Notes: generated by a model not told the origin, from the sequence alone. A stretch of DNA of 64,000 nt from Amycolatopsis thermalba (GCF_003385215.1 NZ_PQHW01000010.1:1-64000); one strand, 5' to 3'; counted from the stretch's first letter, positions 17,191 through 28,095 are shown. Program-made: numbers and translations.

Positions 17191-17928
17191 ATGGATGTGG
17201 ACCTGACCGGCAAGATCGCCCTCGTCACCGGAGGCGGCTCGGGGATCGGTGCGGCCTGTGCCCGTGAACTGGCCGCGTTGGGAGCGCGTGTCGCGGTCGC
17301 GGACCTTTCCCCGGCCGCCGCCAAGGCGGTCGCGTCCGAGCTCACCGGCGCGTTGCCCGTAGCCGCCGACGTCACCGAGGACGACGAAGTCCGCGAGATG
17401 GTCGACGCAGCGGTACGGGAGCTGGGGCCGCTCGACATCGCGGTGAACTGCGCCGGGGTGGGCATGCCCGTCAGGGCACCGACCGGACGCACCGACCGAG
17501 CGGAGTGGCGGCGAGTCCTGGCGACGAACCTGGATGGTGCTTTCCTGTGCATGCGGGCGGAGATTCCCACGATGACCCCGGGCGGTTCCGTGGTGAACGT
17601 GGCTTCGGTCATGGGCCTGGTCGCCACCCCCGGCGCGAGCCCCTACGTGGCGTCGAAGCACGGGCTCCTCGGCTTGACGAAAACGGCCGCGCTGGAGTCC
17701 GCCACCACGGGGGTCCGGGTCAACGCCGTCGCTCCCGGATTCGTCGACACCCCCCTGCTACGCAACCCGGACAACGACACCCGGGGACAGCTGGCCGCGG
17801 CCCACCCGCTCGGCCGGCTCGGCACCGCGGCCGAGGTCGCCGCCGTCGTGGCGTTCCTGGCGTCTCCGGCCGCCTCGTTCGTCACCGGCGCTGTCGTTCC
17901 CGTGGACGGCGGCTACCTCGCCCAGTAG
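17191..17928 (+). CDS. SDR-family oxidoreductase
   Basis: 245-residue classical SDR. TGGGSGIGAACA near the N-terminus binds NAD(P), and VNCAG replaces the usual NNAG. The catalytic Ser is in NVASVMGLV and Tyr/Lys in YVASK. The end FVTGAVVPVDGGY is the family C-terminus. ATG 17191 has AGGAG at proper spacing. It stands 110 bp after the alcohol dehydrogenase with the dyad at 17088 between them, so it is probably co-regulated yet separately initiated. Substrate unknown. Confidence 0.9.
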   Translation: MDVDLTGKIALVTGGGSGIGAACARELAALGARVAVADLSPAAAKAVASELTGALPVAADVTEDDEVREMVDAAVRELGPLDIAVNCAGVGMPVRAPTGRTDRAEWRRVLATNLDGAFLCMRAEIPTMTPGGSVVNVASVMGLVATPGASPYVASKHGLLGLTKTAALESATTGVRVNAVAPGFVDTPLLRNPDNDTRGQLAAAHPLGRLGTAAEVAAVVAFLASPAASFVTGAVVPVDGGYLAQ

Positions 17929-18026
17929 GCGACCGCACCACCGCACCGGGGAGTATCCACTGCTCGTCATGTGTGATGCGACCGAAGGTGTTGCGTCGTC
18001 CTGATCGATCCGGGTCCAGGGCTGGT

Positions 18027-18265
18027 GCCGAGTGGACGGCCCACGTCGAGGTCGAGCGCGCGCAAGCCGGCCCGTTCGGCGAGCCCATCACCCACGGCCG
18101 CCTCCCCCTGTCCCGCGTGGGACCGCTGTTCGCCGCGCTGCTCACCGTCCGCGAGACCACCGTGGTCGTCAACTACGGCCTGGACCGGGTCCGGTTCCCG
18201 GCCCCGGTGCCGGCCGGGAACCGGGCTGTGTGGCGCATCCGGTGTACCGCTACTTCGCTGGACCA
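18027..18265 (+). pseudogene. MaoC dehydratase remnant
   Basis: About 80 codons match the C-terminal half of a stand-alone MaoC hydratase: HVEVERAQAGPFGEPITHGR, then ETTVVVNYGLDRVRFPAPVP. The catalytic half (D-x-NPIH) is missing and no start precedes it. Together with the SDR scrap after it, it marks decay of a former operon extension between the SDR at 17191 and the esterase at 18539. Confidence 0.7.
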
Positions 18266-18277
18266 TAAAGGACAGAC

Positions 18278-18395
18278 ATGCAGACAACCGGATCGGTCGC
18301 GCTGGTGATCGGTGGAGCGTCCGACTCGGGCTGACGACCACGGAACGGCTCGCGGCGGCGGGCGCTGACGTGGTCACCGTGGACCTCCCGATGTC
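18278..18395 (+). pseudogene. SDR N-terminal remnant
   Basis: An ATG with a good GGACAG-type site opens MQTTGSVALVIGGASDSG and hits a stop at once. The frame +1 continues LTTTERLAAAGADVVTVDLP, which is the next part of a 3-hydroxyacyl-CoA-dehydrogenase-like SDR (TGGASGLGLAT-ERLAAAG type). The rest of the gene is gone. The remainder of 17929-18538 shows no other gene. Confidence 0.65.
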
Positions 18396-18494
18396 GCGGC
18401 CTCGCGAGTGCAGAGGAACCCGCCGTCCACATTGGTGCGCAGCAGTCGGGCACCGCACCTGGCATGACGCCACGGAAACGGCGCCCGCCCCGGA

Positions 18495-18511
18495 TGTCGC
18501 AATGCGCGACA
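18495..18511. promoter_or_regulatory. TGTCGC-N5-GCGACA dyad (regulon site 4, orphan)
   Basis: TGTCGCAATGCGCGACA has perfect 6-bp arms with the family spacing. It lies just beyond the 3-prime end of the minus-strand esterase, among pseudogene remnants, so it has no obvious intact target. It may be the surviving promoter part of a deleted gene. Confidence 0.55.
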
Positions 18512-18538
18512 ACGTGGCGGACGCCGGAAACGAACCGA

Positions 18539-19432
18539 TCAAGCCGGGTTGGCGAACCGCTTGCGCAGAAACTCGCCGATCCGTTCGGTGGACGCCTGCG
18601 CCTCGGGCAGGAAGTTGAAGACCGGCCAGATGTGCACCAGGCCTTCGCCGATCTCCAGCTCCGCTTCCCCGCCAGCCGCGCGGACCTTGTCCACCAACCG
18701 CACCGAATCGTCGTGCAGACCCTCGTCGGTGCCGACGAGCACCCGGAGCGGGGGGAGCCCGCTCAGGTCGGCGTACAGCGGTGAGGCGAGCGGGTCTTTG
18801 GGGTCCACCCCGCCCCGGTACGCGCCGCCCATGGCTTCGACCAGTGTCTTGGCCGGCAACGGGTCGAGGTGGGCCCGGTCGGTGAGCGAGGCTCCCTCGC
18901 CCGCCAGGTCCACCAGCGGCGAGCACACGACGGCCCCGTTCGGCAGCGGGGCGCCATCGTCGCGCAGCTTGACCAGGGCCGAGACCACGAGTCCGCCACC
19001 GGCCGAGTCGCCCACGAGAGCCACCCGCCGCACGCCCTCCTGCTCGCGCGCCCACCGGTAAGCGGCGACGACGTCATCCACCGGCGCCGGGAACGGGTTC
19101 TCCGGCGCCAGGCGGTAGTCGACGACCAGCACGCGGGCGTCGGCCGACGCGGAGATCCGGTACCCGAACTCCCGGTAGCCCTTGGCGTTGCCCATGCACC
19201 AGCCACCGCCGTGCACCAGGACGACCACCTGGTCGCGGGCCGTGCCCGGCGCGCTCACCCAGATGGCGGCCGCGCCGCCGGCGTCGACCTCCTCGACCTC
19301 GGCATCCCCTGGCAGTTCGAAGTTGGCCAGGACCTCGTCGTAGAGCCTGCGGTAGTCGTCCATTGTGGCCTCTGGCTCCGAGACCAGGTGCGCCAGCAAC
19401 GTGCGGGCGCGACCCACCTCGGAACTCGCCAT
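18539..19432 (-). CDS. Alpha/beta hydrolase, hormone-sensitive-lipase family
   Basis: 297-residue esterase/lipase. The oxyanion motif HGGGW is at residues 74-78, the nucleophile Ser143 in GDSAGGG, the acid in [11 protein letters not shown] (236-242), and the His in LVHIWP (His267): a complete triad for ester hydrolysis, cytosolic with no signal peptide. ATG 19432 is preceded by AGGAGAG. Immediately upstream, in frame, lies the tail of a broken LLM gene without its own stop; the ribosome-binding site argues that the hydrolase begins here and is not a fusion. Confidence 0.9.
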   Translation of the reverse strand: MASSEVGRARTLLAHLVSEPEATMDDYRRLYDEVLANFELPGDAEVEEVDAGGAAAIWVSAPGTARDQVVVLVHGGGWCMGNAKGYREFGYRISASADARVLVVDYRLAPENPFPAPVDDVVAAYRWAREQEGVRRVALVGDSAGGGLVVSALVKLRDDGAPLPNGAVVCSPLVDLAGEGASLTDRAHLDPLPAKTLVEAMGGAYRGGVDPKDPLASPLYADLSGLPPLRVLVGTDEGLHDDSVRLVDKVRAAGGEAELEIGEGLVHIWPVFNFLPEAQASTERIGEFLRKRFANPA

Positions 19433-19462
19433 GAAATCTCTCCTGTTCGATCGTCGTTGATC

Positions 19463-19857
19463 GGTCACATCTTTTTCGAGCGCCGGCTTGACCTCGCGGG
19501 TGACCAGCTCGCAACCCTCCGCGGCGGTCTCGCCGCACAGCCCGCCGTACTGGAACACCGAAATGACCTCGTACTCACCGGCGACGGCCTTGCGCTCCTC
19601 GTGCTTGGCGATCTGCTCGTCGGGAGTGCCCCAGATCCGCGCGTTGACGTCGGCGCCGCAGACGGTAGCCCTTGGTGTGCTCGAAGTGCCGTCCACCGAC
19701 CTCGTAGTGCTCCAGGCAGGCCAGGTAGTAGCTCACGCAGGCCTGGTAGGCGACGCGCAGGGCCTCACCACCGTGGGTGTCGTGGTAGGTCTTGCGGTAC
19801 TCCTCGATCATCGGCATGTGCATGGTCTCCAGCGGCCCCTGAATGAACGCCGTCATG
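19463..19857 (-). pseudogene. Truncated LLM oxidoreductase (copy of the 52.4-kb gene)
   Basis: Only the C-terminal third survives. It reads MTAFIQGPLETMHMPMIEEY, then [19 protein letters not shown] gap of about 22 codons and a frame change follow, then [20 protein letters not shown] and [12 protein letters not shown]. The same blocks occur in the intact LLM protein at 52368 ([51 protein letters not shown]). The stop codon has been lost, so the frame runs into the hydrolase. The first two-thirds, including the substrate pocket, are absent, so it is inactive. Confidence 0.85.
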
Positions 19858-20046
19858 GGCCGTCACGTGTCCTCCTCGTCACGTTTCCGACGACGCTCGC
19901 CGGTTTCTCCGGAGAAATAGGACCGTGGTCCGCCACGGCGGCGGGTGCGGTCGCGGTGGGAGCTCCACCGGCGACCCGGCCGTGCGATCGTGATGAAACG
20001 GCAGCGGTGCACAGGAACAGAGTCGCAGTGCGACGGGGTGCGCAGT

Positions 20047-20063
20047 TGTCGCAAACCGCTACA
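20047..20063. promoter_or_regulatory. TGTCGC-N5-GCTACA dyad (regulon site 5)
   Basis: TGTCGCAAACCGCTACA followed by GTCCC, the same composite seen upstream of the intact LLM gene (53711) and at 62260. It lies 190 bp upstream of the truncated LLM copy, so the promoter region has outlived the gene and may now drive the esterase at 19432. Confidence 0.65.
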
Positions 20064-20640
20064 GTCCCAGCGGGATGAGGCTATTTTCAGAGCGCAGCGA
20101 AACCGGCCTGAAACGAACGTTTCGAGCCGGTGTCGTGGACCTGCGGCGAGCTCAGGCCTTGTCGAATTAGGCGACGTCGAGGATCTGGCCGGTGCGCTGC
20201 TCACCGTCCGCAGGCTGTCGGTGCGCCACCTCACCGCCAGCACTCGCACAATCGGCGACGCCGTCGAAACCGCCCTCGTCCTCACCCATTTCGGGCACGG
20301 CCGAACTGCGCGAGAAAGTCACTGAGACCACCTCACTGTCCGCGATCCATGAGGCAGCTCACGACGGCCAGGCGCGTGTGGGGCGGGCTGACATCCTCGC
20401 AGGGGGCCCCGGACCCGACGCAGTCGCGCCGCCCGACAGTGACACCCTTCTCCGCCGTCAGGAACCCGCCGTGCGGTAGCAGGCGCCCGGCGATCCGGTA
20501 GTCGCGGGCAGGAGTGGCTGGGCCGCAGCTCGTCTGAGGCGACTGTCATCAGTGACTACCGCTGAGAGTCGCCCTCGCCTCCCACGGGGCAACGGTTCAG
20601 TCGGGTCAGGCGTACCGTGAGCCGGATCGCTTTCAGTACT
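20064..20640. other. Region without a recognisable gene
   Basis: About 580 bp. A plus-strand open stretch around 20150-20326 (LVELGDVEDLAGALLTV, then RTIGDAVETALVLTHFG) looks protein-like but has no start, no ribosome-binding site and no family I recognise. It may be another remnant. Nothing else is evident. Confidence 0.4.
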
Positions 20641-20649
20641 ATGTCCAAC

Positions 20650-20665
20650 AGTAGGGCTTCCTACT
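20650..20665. promoter_or_regulatory. AGTAGG-N4-CCTACT dyad upstream of hydroxyacyl-CoA dehydrogenase
   Basis: AGTAGGGCTTCCTACT is a 16-bp inverted repeat with perfect 6-bp arms, 13 bp before the ATG at 20679. A related AATAGTAGG...ACTATT dyad precedes the thiolase at 27177. This suggests a TetR-type repressor of core beta-oxidation genes shared by both. Confidence 0.6.
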
Positions 20666-20678
20666 AGTCTGGGGCGTC

Positions 20679-21545
20679 ATGGACATCTCGAAGGTCGGTG
20701 TGGTCGGCGGCGGGCTGATGGGCTCGGGCATCGCCGAGGTGTGCGCCCGGGCGGGCCTGGACGTGGTGGTCGCCGAGGTCGGTGAAACGGCTCTCGACGC
20801 GGCACGCGCGCGAATCGGCAAGTCGCTGGAGCGCGCCGTGAAGGCCGGGAAGCTGTCCGCCGAGGACTCGTCGGCGGCGGCCGCGCGGCTGTCCTACACC
20901 GTGGACTTCGACGCCTTCGCCGACCGGGACCTGGTCGTGGAGGCCGTCGCCGAGGACGAGCGGATCAAGACCGGCGTGTTCGAGCGGCTGGACAAGATCG
21001 TCGAGCGGCCGGACGCGATCCTGGCGTCGAACACCTCCTCCATCCCGATCATGAAGCTCGCGATGGCGACCGGGCGTGCCGGGCAGGTCGTGGGCATCCA
21101 CTTCTTCAACCCGGTGCCGGTGCTGCCGCTCGTCGAGCTGATCCCGTCGCTGCTGACGACGGACGAGACGCGCGAGCGGGCGGCGGGCTTCGCCACGAAG
21201 ACGCTGGGCAAGACCGTGGTGCACGCGCAGGACCGCGCCGGGTTCGTGGTCAACGCGCTGCTGATCCCCTACCTGCTCTCGGCTGTCCGCATGCTGGAAT
21301 CCGGGTTCGCCCGGGCCGAGGACATCGACGGCGGCATGGTGCACGGGTGCGCCCACCCGATGGGGCCGCTGCGGCTGGCCGACCTGATCGGCCTGGACAC
21401 CACCAAGGCCGTGGCGGAGTCGATGTACGCGGAGTTCAAAGAACCGCTCTACGCTCCCCCGCCGCTGCTGCTGCGCATGGTCGACGCCGGACTGCTGGGC
21501 CGCAAATCGGGCCGCGGCTTCTACGACTACCGGAAGGACGCCTGA
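20679..21545 (+). CDS. fadB2: 3-hydroxyacyl-CoA (3-hydroxybutyryl-CoA) dehydrogenase
   Basis: 288-residue two-domain NAD-dependent dehydrogenase converting (S)-3-hydroxyacyl-CoA to 3-ketoacyl-CoA. The NAD motif is VGGGLMGSGIAEVCARAGLD (residues about 7-26). The catalytic His-Glu pair lies in GIHFFNPVPVLPLVELI. NALLIPYL and the C-terminal domain (DLIGLDTT, GRGFYDY) complete the family pattern and length. ATG 20679 stands behind a weak GGGG site with the AGTAGG dyad just upstream. The stop overlaps the next start (TGATG). Confidence 0.93.
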   Translation: MDISKVGVVGGGLMGSGIAEVCARAGLDVVVAEVGETALDAARARIGKSLERAVKAGKLSAEDSSAAAARLSYTVDFDAFADRDLVVEAVAEDERIKTGVFERLDKIVERPDAILASNTSSIPIMKLAMATGRAGQVVGIHFFNPVPVLPLVELIPSLLTTDETRERAAGFATKTLGKTVVHAQDRAGFVVNALLIPYLLSAVRMLESGFARAEDIDGGMVHGCAHPMGPLRLADLIGLDTTKAVAESMYAEFKEPLYAPPPLLLRMVDAGLLGRKSGRGFYDYRKDA

Positions 21546-22687
21546 TGTACCACCTGCCCGACGAGCACGAAGAACTCCGCGCCGCCGTACGCGCCATGGC
21601 CGAGCGTGAGATCGCGCCGCATGCCGCAGATGTCGATGAGGATGAACGCTTTCCCCACGAGGCGTTGAAGGCCCTCAACAGCGCGGGCTTCAACGCGGTG
21701 CACATCCCCGACTCCTACGAGGGGCAGGGCGCGGACGCGATCGCGGCGTGCATCGTGATCGAGGAGGTCGCGCGCGTCGACGCGTCGGCGTCGCTGATCC
21801 CGGCGGTCAACAAGCTCGGCACGCAGCCGATCATCCTGTCCGCGTCGGACGAGCTGAAGAAGCTGGTGCTGCCGGAGATCGCGGCCGGCGCGACGGCCTC
21901 GTACGGGTTGTCCGAGCGGGAGGCCGGTTCGGACACCGCGTCGATGCGCACGCGGGCCCGGCTCGACGGCGCCCAGTGGGTGCTCAACGGCACGAAGGCG
22001 TGGATCACCAACGCGGGCGAGTCCACGTGGTACACGGTGATGGCGGTCACCGACCCGGACGCGCCGAAGAAGTCGAACGGGATTTCGGCGTTCGTGGTGC
22101 ACAAGGACGACCCGGGCTTCTCGGTCGGCCCCAAGGAGCGCAAGCTCGGCATCAAGGGCTCGCCGACGCGCGAGATCTACTTCGAGAACTGCACCATCCC
22201 CGCGGACCGCATCATCGGCGAGCCCGGCACCGGCTTGAAGACGGCGCTGCGCACGCTGGACCACACGCGCCCGACGATCGGGGCGCAGGCGCTGGGCATC
22301 GCGCAGGGCGCACTCGATGCTTCGGTGGCGTATGTCAAGGAGCGCAAGCAGTTCGGCCGCGCGATCGCGGAGTTCCAGGGCGTGCAGTTCATGCTGGCGG
22401 ACATGGGCACGAAGATCGAGGCAGCCCGGCACCTCGTCTACGCCTCCGCCGCAGCCTCCGAACGCGGCGACGCACGCGCCGGTTTCATGGCCTCCGCGGC
22501 GAAGACCTACGCCTCCGACGTGGCGATGTCGGTGACCACCGACGCGGTCCAGCTCTTCGGCGGCGCGGGTTACACGCGCGACTTCCCGGTGGAACGCATG
22601 ATGCGCGACGCGAAGATCACCCAGATCTACGAGGGCACCAACCAGATCCAGCGGATGGTCATGGCCCGCGCGCTGCTGAAGGGCTGA
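21545..22687 (+). CDS. Acyl-CoA dehydrogenase (short/branched-chain type)
   Basis: 380-residue canonical acyl-CoA dehydrogenase. The FAD/substrate motif is YGLSEREAGSDTASMRTRAR, then WVLNGTKAWITNAGEST. Arg and Gln contacts lie in ERKQFGRAIAEFQGVQFMLADM. The catalytic Glu363 is in QIYEGTNQIQR. Neighbouring 3-hydroxyisobutyryl-CoA hydrolase and crotonase genes suggest isobutyryl-CoA (valine) or short-chain acyl-CoA as substrate (inference). It starts inside the fadB2 stop. Downstream is a 116-bp gap with no recognisable feature. Confidence 0.93.
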   Translation: MYHLPDEHEELRAAVRAMAEREIAPHAADVDEDERFPHEALKALNSAGFNAVHIPDSYEGQGADAIAACIVIEEVARVDASASLIPAVNKLGTQPIILSASDELKKLVLPEIAAGATASYGLSEREAGSDTASMRTRARLDGAQWVLNGTKAWITNAGESTWYTVMAVTDPDAPKKSNGISAFVVHKDDPGFSVGPKERKLGIKGSPTREIYFENCTIPADRIIGEPGTGLKTALRTLDHTRPTIGAQALGIAQGALDASVAYVKERKQFGRAIAEFQGVQFMLADMGTKIEAARHLVYASAAASERGDARAGFMASAAKTYASDVAMSVTTDAVQLFGGAGYTRDFPVERMMRDAKITQIYEGTNQIQRMVMARALLKG

Positions 22688-22803
22688 GGGATCACCATGG
22701 TGTGCGCATGCCTGCGCCGGCCGCCGGGCCACGACCAGAGCGTCCGCGGTGTCGACGCGGCACCGGGGCTGACGGTACCAGCCGGTCTGCCCGGAGTGGC
22801 CCG

Positions 22804-23850
22804 GTGACTCCGGAAGTTCTCACCGTCGTGCGGGACGGCATCGGCTGGATCACGCTGAACCGGCCGCGCGCGATCAACGCACTCACCCACGCCATGCTGC
22901 GCGCGATCGACGACGCCCTCACCCACTGGGAGTCCGACGAGCGGGTGCGGGCGGTCGTGATCGACGGCGCCGGCGAGCGCGGGCTCTGCGCCGGCGGCGA
23001 CATCCGCTCGATCTACGACGACGCCCGCGCCGGGGGCACCTCCTCGCTCGCCTTCTGGGCCGACGAGTACCGGCTCAACGCCCACATCGCCCGCTACCCC
23101 AAGCCCTACGTGGCCCTGATGGACGGATTGGTGCTCGGCGGCGGCGTCGGCGTCTCGGCGCACGGTTCCCTGCGGGTGGTCACCGAACGCTCGCGGGTGG
23201 GCATGCCCGAGACCGGGATCGGGTTCTGCCCCGACATCGGCGGCACCCACCTCCTCTCCCGCACCCCCGGCGAGCTCGGCACGCACGCCGCGCTCACCGG
23301 CGCCCACCTGTCCGGTGCCGACGCCATCCACTGCGGACTCGCCGACTTCTTCGTGCCCAGCGAGCGGCTGGAGGACCTCCGCACCGCGCTCGCCACCCAG
23401 GACCCCCGCGACGCGGTGACCGCGCTCGCACAGACACCGCCCGAGAGCGCTCTCGCCGCGGACACGGCCTGGATCGACGCCTGCTATGCCGCCGATACGG
23501 TCGAGGAAATCCTCGACCGCCTGCACGAGACCGGGAACAGCGCCACCGCCAAGGAAGTTCTCGCCAAGTCCCCCACCGCGCTCAAGGTCACGCTCCGCGC
23601 ACTGCGCACAGCGCGCACCCTGCCCAGCCTGGAAGCGGCACTCATGCAGGAGTACCGCATCGTGTGCGCGAGCCTGACCGCACCGGATCTGACCGAGGGA
23701 ATCCGGGCTCAGGTCATCGACAAGGATCGCAACCCGCGCTGGTCCCCCGCCACGCTCGACGAGGTCACCCCAGCCCTGGTCGACCGGTTCTTCACCGCAC
23801 CCGCACACGGCGACCTGGCCATTTCCGCACCGAACGAAGGAACCCGATGA
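22804..23850 (+). CDS. 3-hydroxyisobutyryl-CoA hydrolase (crotonase superfamily)
   Basis: 348 residues, the longer crotonase type. The oxyanion segment is [15 protein letters not shown]. The diagnostic hydrolase block is [16 protein letters not shown], followed by [11 protein letters not shown], and a C-terminal extension ends near residue 340 ([13 protein letters not shown]), all as in HIBCH-like enzymes. Expected reaction: release of CoA from 3-hydroxyisobutyryl-CoA in valine breakdown. GTG 22804 is the first start consistent with the family N-terminus. Its stop overlaps the following crotonase (ATGA). Confidence 0.9.
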   Translation: MTPEVLTVVRDGIGWITLNRPRAINALTHAMLRAIDDALTHWESDERVRAVVIDGAGERGLCAGGDIRSIYDDARAGGTSSLAFWADEYRLNAHIARYPKPYVALMDGLVLGGGVGVSAHGSLRVVTERSRVGMPETGIGFCPDIGGTHLLSRTPGELGTHAALTGAHLSGADAIHCGLADFFVPSERLEDLRTALATQDPRDAVTALAQTPPESALAADTAWIDACYAADTVEEILDRLHETGNSATAKEVLAKSPTALKVTLRALRTARTLPSLEAALMQEYRIVCASLTAPDLTEGIRAQVIDKDRNPRWSPATLDEVTPALVDRFFTAPAHGDLAISAPNEGTR

Positions 23851-24620
23851 CCGACACGATCCGGTTGGAGCGCAACGACGACGGCATCGCCCTCATCACC
23901 CTCGATCGCCCCCACGCGCTCAACGCGCTCAACGCCACCATGATGACCGAACTCACCACGGTCGCCACCGAACTGGACCGCGATCCTGCCATCGGGGCCA
24001 TCGTCCTCACCGGCTCCGACCGCGCGTTCGCCGCCGGCGCCGACATCAAGGAGATGCAGCCGCACAGCTTCAGCGACGTCTACGCCGCCGACTGGTTCGC
24101 CGGCTGGGACGCACTGACCAGGGTCCGCACCCCCCTGATCGCGGCCGTCGCCGGTTACGCCCTCGGCGGCGGCTGCGAACTCGCCATGATCTGCGACATC
24201 CTGCTCGCCGCCGACACCGCCAAGTTCGGCCAGCCTGAGATCACCCTCGGCATCATCCCCGGCATGGGCGGTTCCCAGCGCCTCACCCGCGCCGTCGGCA
24301 AGGCCAAGGCGATGGAACTGTGCCTCACCGGCCGCACCATGAACGCCGAAGAAGCCGAACGCGCCGGGCTCGTCTCCCGCATCGTGCCCGCGGACACACT
24401 CCTGGACGAGGCGTTGTCCGTCGCTCGCAAGATCGCCGGTATGTCCACGCCCGCCGCCATGATGGCCAAAGAAGCGGTCAACCGCGCCTTCGAAACGAGC
24501 CTCTCCGAAGGAATCCTGTTCGAACGCCGAATCTTCCACTCCACATTCGCCACGCAGGACCAGAAGGAAGGCATGGCCGCGTTCATCGACAAGCGGTCAC
24601 CTTCCTTCCAAGACCGCTGA
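23847..24620 (+). CDS. Enoyl-CoA hydratase (crotonase)
   Basis: 257-residue classical crotonase hydrating 2-enoyl-CoA. Both catalytic glutamates are present in the textbook context: [15 protein letters not shown] and [16 protein letters not shown]. The oxyanion motif is [11 protein letters not shown]-terminal [18 protein letters not shown] is standard. Last gene of the 20.7-24.6 kb operon; together with the dehydrogenase and the hydrolase it makes a plausible valine (isobutyryl-CoA) branch. A strong terminator follows four bases after the stop. Confidence 0.95.
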   Translation: MTDTIRLERNDDGIALITLDRPHALNALNATMMTELTTVATELDRDPAIGAIVLTGSDRAFAAGADIKEMQPHSFSDVYAADWFAGWDALTRVRTPLIAAVAGYALGGGCELAMICDILLAADTAKFGQPEITLGIIPGMGGSQRLTRAVGKAKAMELCLTGRTMNAEEAERAGLVSRIVPADTLLDEALSVARKIAGMSTPAAMMAKEAVNRAFETSLSEGILFERRIFHSTFATQDQKEGMAAFIDKRSPSFQDR

Positions 24621-24623
24621 ACC

Positions 24624-24652
24624 GGGGCGGCGGGCACCAGGCCCGCCGCCCC
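24624..24652. terminator. Perfect 12-bp hairpin terminator
   Basis: GGGGCGGCGGGC pairs with GCCCGCCGCCCC around the loop ACCAG, directly after the crotonase stop. The GC-rich stem without a U tract is typical of actinomycete terminators. Confidence 0.9.
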
Positions 24653-24929
24653 AGCGGCTCCGGTCCGGTATCCGGTGAAGGCAATCGCGATGCCGACGTG
24701 CAACTGGATCATTCCGGCGGCGGCGTGTTCGAGCACCGCGAAGCACCCGAACTTCCGGCTGCAGCGACGGACCCGGCGCCGCGCCCAACTCGAAGACCGC
24801 CAACCGACGGGTAGGGGCCATCGTCTGCGCCCGCGGAAGTCAGGAGCAACGGGACCGGATCGTGCCTGCCATGGAGCGGGCGAGCAGCTGTCGGTCTCAG
24901 GATGAAGAGTCGTTCCGGCTGTCGCGTCC

Positions 24930-25143
24930 AGGTTGCGCCCGCGACGTGGCTCCTTCTCGAACAGCACCTGCTGCGGGAGCGACGCGTCCCGGCCGTTGTA
25001 CCAACGCGGCCACGACACCACCGACAACCGCGCGTCGGCGAGCTTGGCCTCCCACTCCGGTGCGCCGCGAAGCCTTCGGCCGCGTCCGTCGACGGCAACC
25101 CCGGCCGCCGGGCGTTCGCCGCCAGCCACTCCCGCACGTCGTC
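24930..25143 (-). pseudogene. Acyl-CoA dehydrogenase N-terminal remnant
   Basis: The minus strand reads DDVREWLAANARRPGLPSTD, then AAEGFAAH, and after a frame change EWEAKLADARLSVVSWPRWY with NGRDASLPQQVLFEKE. This matches the first about 75 residues of large actinobacterial FadE proteins (REW...WEAKLADARL-VVSWP-YGGRDASL-Q-VLFEEE). The continuation toward 24660 is unreadable. The rest of 24653-25237 shows no gene. Confidence 0.6.
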
Positions 25144-25237
25144 CCGGCCCCCCGCATCGACCGCGCGCCCGGCCCGCCCGGCGGGCCAGCCGAGGCCTCC
25201 GCCTTGTGCGCGTGCGCGATGGGGGCACGACCGCTGA

Positions 25238-25989
25238 TCAGCGTGCGGTGAACCGCTCGATCAGCAGTTGGGCTTCGCCGGTGGAAACGGCCCGGGCAAT
25301 GGTGTCGGCCTCGTCGGCCGCACTGCCTTCGCGTGAGCCGTCGAACGCGGAGCGGATCAGTCGTTTGGCTTGCCCGAGCGCGGCGGCCGGCCCGGCGGCG
25401 ATCGTCTTCGCCAGCTCTTCCACGCGGTGGACCAGTGTGTCGTTCTCGACGACCTCGGTGACGAGTCCCCACCCCTGCGCCTCGTCGGCGGTCAGGGTGC
25501 GCCCGGTCAGCGCCAGTTCCAGCGCGCGCTGCGTGCCAACCGTCCGGGGAAGCAGGTAGGACACGCCGCAGTCCGGGGTGAGGCCGATGCCGGAGTAGGC
25601 CATCCGGAACTTCGTCGACCGCGCCGCCACGACCACGTCGGCGTTGAGCACGAACGCCAGCCCCGCCCCGGCGACCGCGCCCTGGACCCCGGCGACGACC
25701 GGCTTGGGCAGCTCGGACAGCCGCCGCAGCGCGGCTTCCAGCGCGGTGGCCAGTTCGTGCAGGTACTTCGGCGGTTCGTCCGCGCCCAGGAACGACCGCA
25801 CGTCCCCACCTGCGCAGAACCGGGCGCCCGCTCCGGTCAGCAGCACCACGCGCACGTCGTCGGCCTCGGCTTTGGTGACCGCCTCGGCCAGCGCCCGCGT
25901 CGTGGACAGATCGACCGCGTTCGACACGTCGGGTCGGTCGAGCGTGATTCGCCCGACTCCCCCAGCAGTCTCCCAGCGCACATCCGCCA

Positions 25990-25990
<1 letters not shown>
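25238..25990 (-). CDS. PaaG-like enoyl-CoA isomerase (crotonase family)
   Basis: 250-residue crotonase-superfamily protein. The oxyanion motif is RFCAGGDVRSFL. The two hydratase glutamates are replaced (GAGLAFVLNAD and MAYSGIGLTPDCG), while an Asp in LTPDCG is retained. That is the active-site pattern of PaaG and of delta3-delta2 enoyl-CoA isomerases, so double-bond shifting rather than hydration is expected. ATG 25990 is chosen because it follows the thiolase stop in a TGATG overlap. Co-transcribed with the thiolase. Confidence 0.85.
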
Positions 25991-27177
<1,187 letters not shown>

Positions 27178-27206
27178 CTCACCACCCCGTCTGCGATGTC
27201 TCGCAG

Positions 27207-27228
27207 AATAGTAGGCCGTCCGACTATT
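27207..27228. promoter_or_regulatory. AATAGT-N10-ACTATT dyad upstream of thiolase
   Basis: A 22-bp inverted repeat with 6-bp perfect arms and inner AGGCC/CCG similarity, containing TAGTAGG-C like the dyad at 20650. It sits 30 bp upstream of the thiolase start and probably binds the same repressor. Confidence 0.55.
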
Positions 27229-27419
27229 TGGCGGCGTGATAGCTTTGTCACAGACCGCGCGTCGCCCCGGTGGGAGTGTCAGCCATCTTGTGAGTCGGCA
27301 GCGTGATCGCCCTTGTCAGCGCTGTACGTCGAGTCGGTCGCCGTTATGCATTGCGCTCCTGTTTGTCGCGCGTTTCCACACCACTACTACTTTTCCAGTG
27401 ATATTGGTATGCGAAAAAC

Positions 27420-27990
27420 CAGCTAATTCCGCTTCCGCGACCTTCACGTTGGATGCGGTATAGATGAGCTTGAGTTGTTTTGTGGTCGCCGACCAGTACT
27501 TCTTTGACACATACCGCAGACTCGCCCGCGCCGGGTGCACGACACACAATTGCACCTCCGCCCGCGGCCGCAACGCGGTGATCCCGTCAGGTAGCCAGTC
27601 ACGGGCGACGATGAGGATGCCCTCGACGGCACGGCTTCCCGGGCCCGGCAGCTGGTTCACCCAGCCCTTGCCGCCCTCGCCGCCGGCGCCGGCCCACATG
27701 CCCAGCACGTCCCGCTCGCCGAGGGTGATGCCCACAGCGACGCAGACCGGCCGGTTCGCCACTGCACCATCGCAAATCTTGACCTCCCCAGCGTCGAATA
27801 GCACAACGGGATACACGCGGTCCAACGGCCGCACCTGCCGCGAAGTCAGATCTTCAACCACCCCGGTCCCTGATTTTCGAGATCAACGCACGGGACCTTT
27901 GCGTCATAGGTGCCGGACAGGTGCGCCTGGATCCCCCCGTCGTGAGTCCCTGCGCACAGATGGAATGACCGCATCGCGGAAACCCTCGAC
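27420..27990 (-). pseudogene. IS256-family transposase internal fragment
   Basis: The minus strand reads GGIQAHLSGTYDAKVP, shifts frame, then continues VVEDLTSRQVRPLDRVYPVV, DGAVANRPVCVAVGITLGER, DVLGMWAGAGGEGGKGWVNQ and CVVHPARASLRYVSKKYW. These are the DDE-domain blocks of IS256 transposases (RPLD-VYPVVF-D; VANRP-YVA; GE-D-LG-WAG; CVVHL-R-S-RY-S-KD). Both ends and the reading frame are lost; after KLIYTASNVKVAEAEL the sequence is unrelated. It sits exactly where bioD would be expected beside bioF. Flanks 27229-27419 and 27991-28095 hold nothing recognisable. Confidence 0.75.
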
Positions 27991-28095
27991 CCGGCGGGCG
28001 TATTCGGGAAACCGGACACACTAAACGAGACGGCGGCGGCTCCTGTCGCGAAGGACGTCGTGGGAGCCGAACGGGTCACTCGGCTGGGCGGACGG

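Noticed and set aside
18539-19696. Apparent LLM-esterase fusion protein
   Set aside because: The LLM part is a truncated, internally deleted remnant that lost its stop. The esterase has its own ATG with an AGGAGAG site at 19432.
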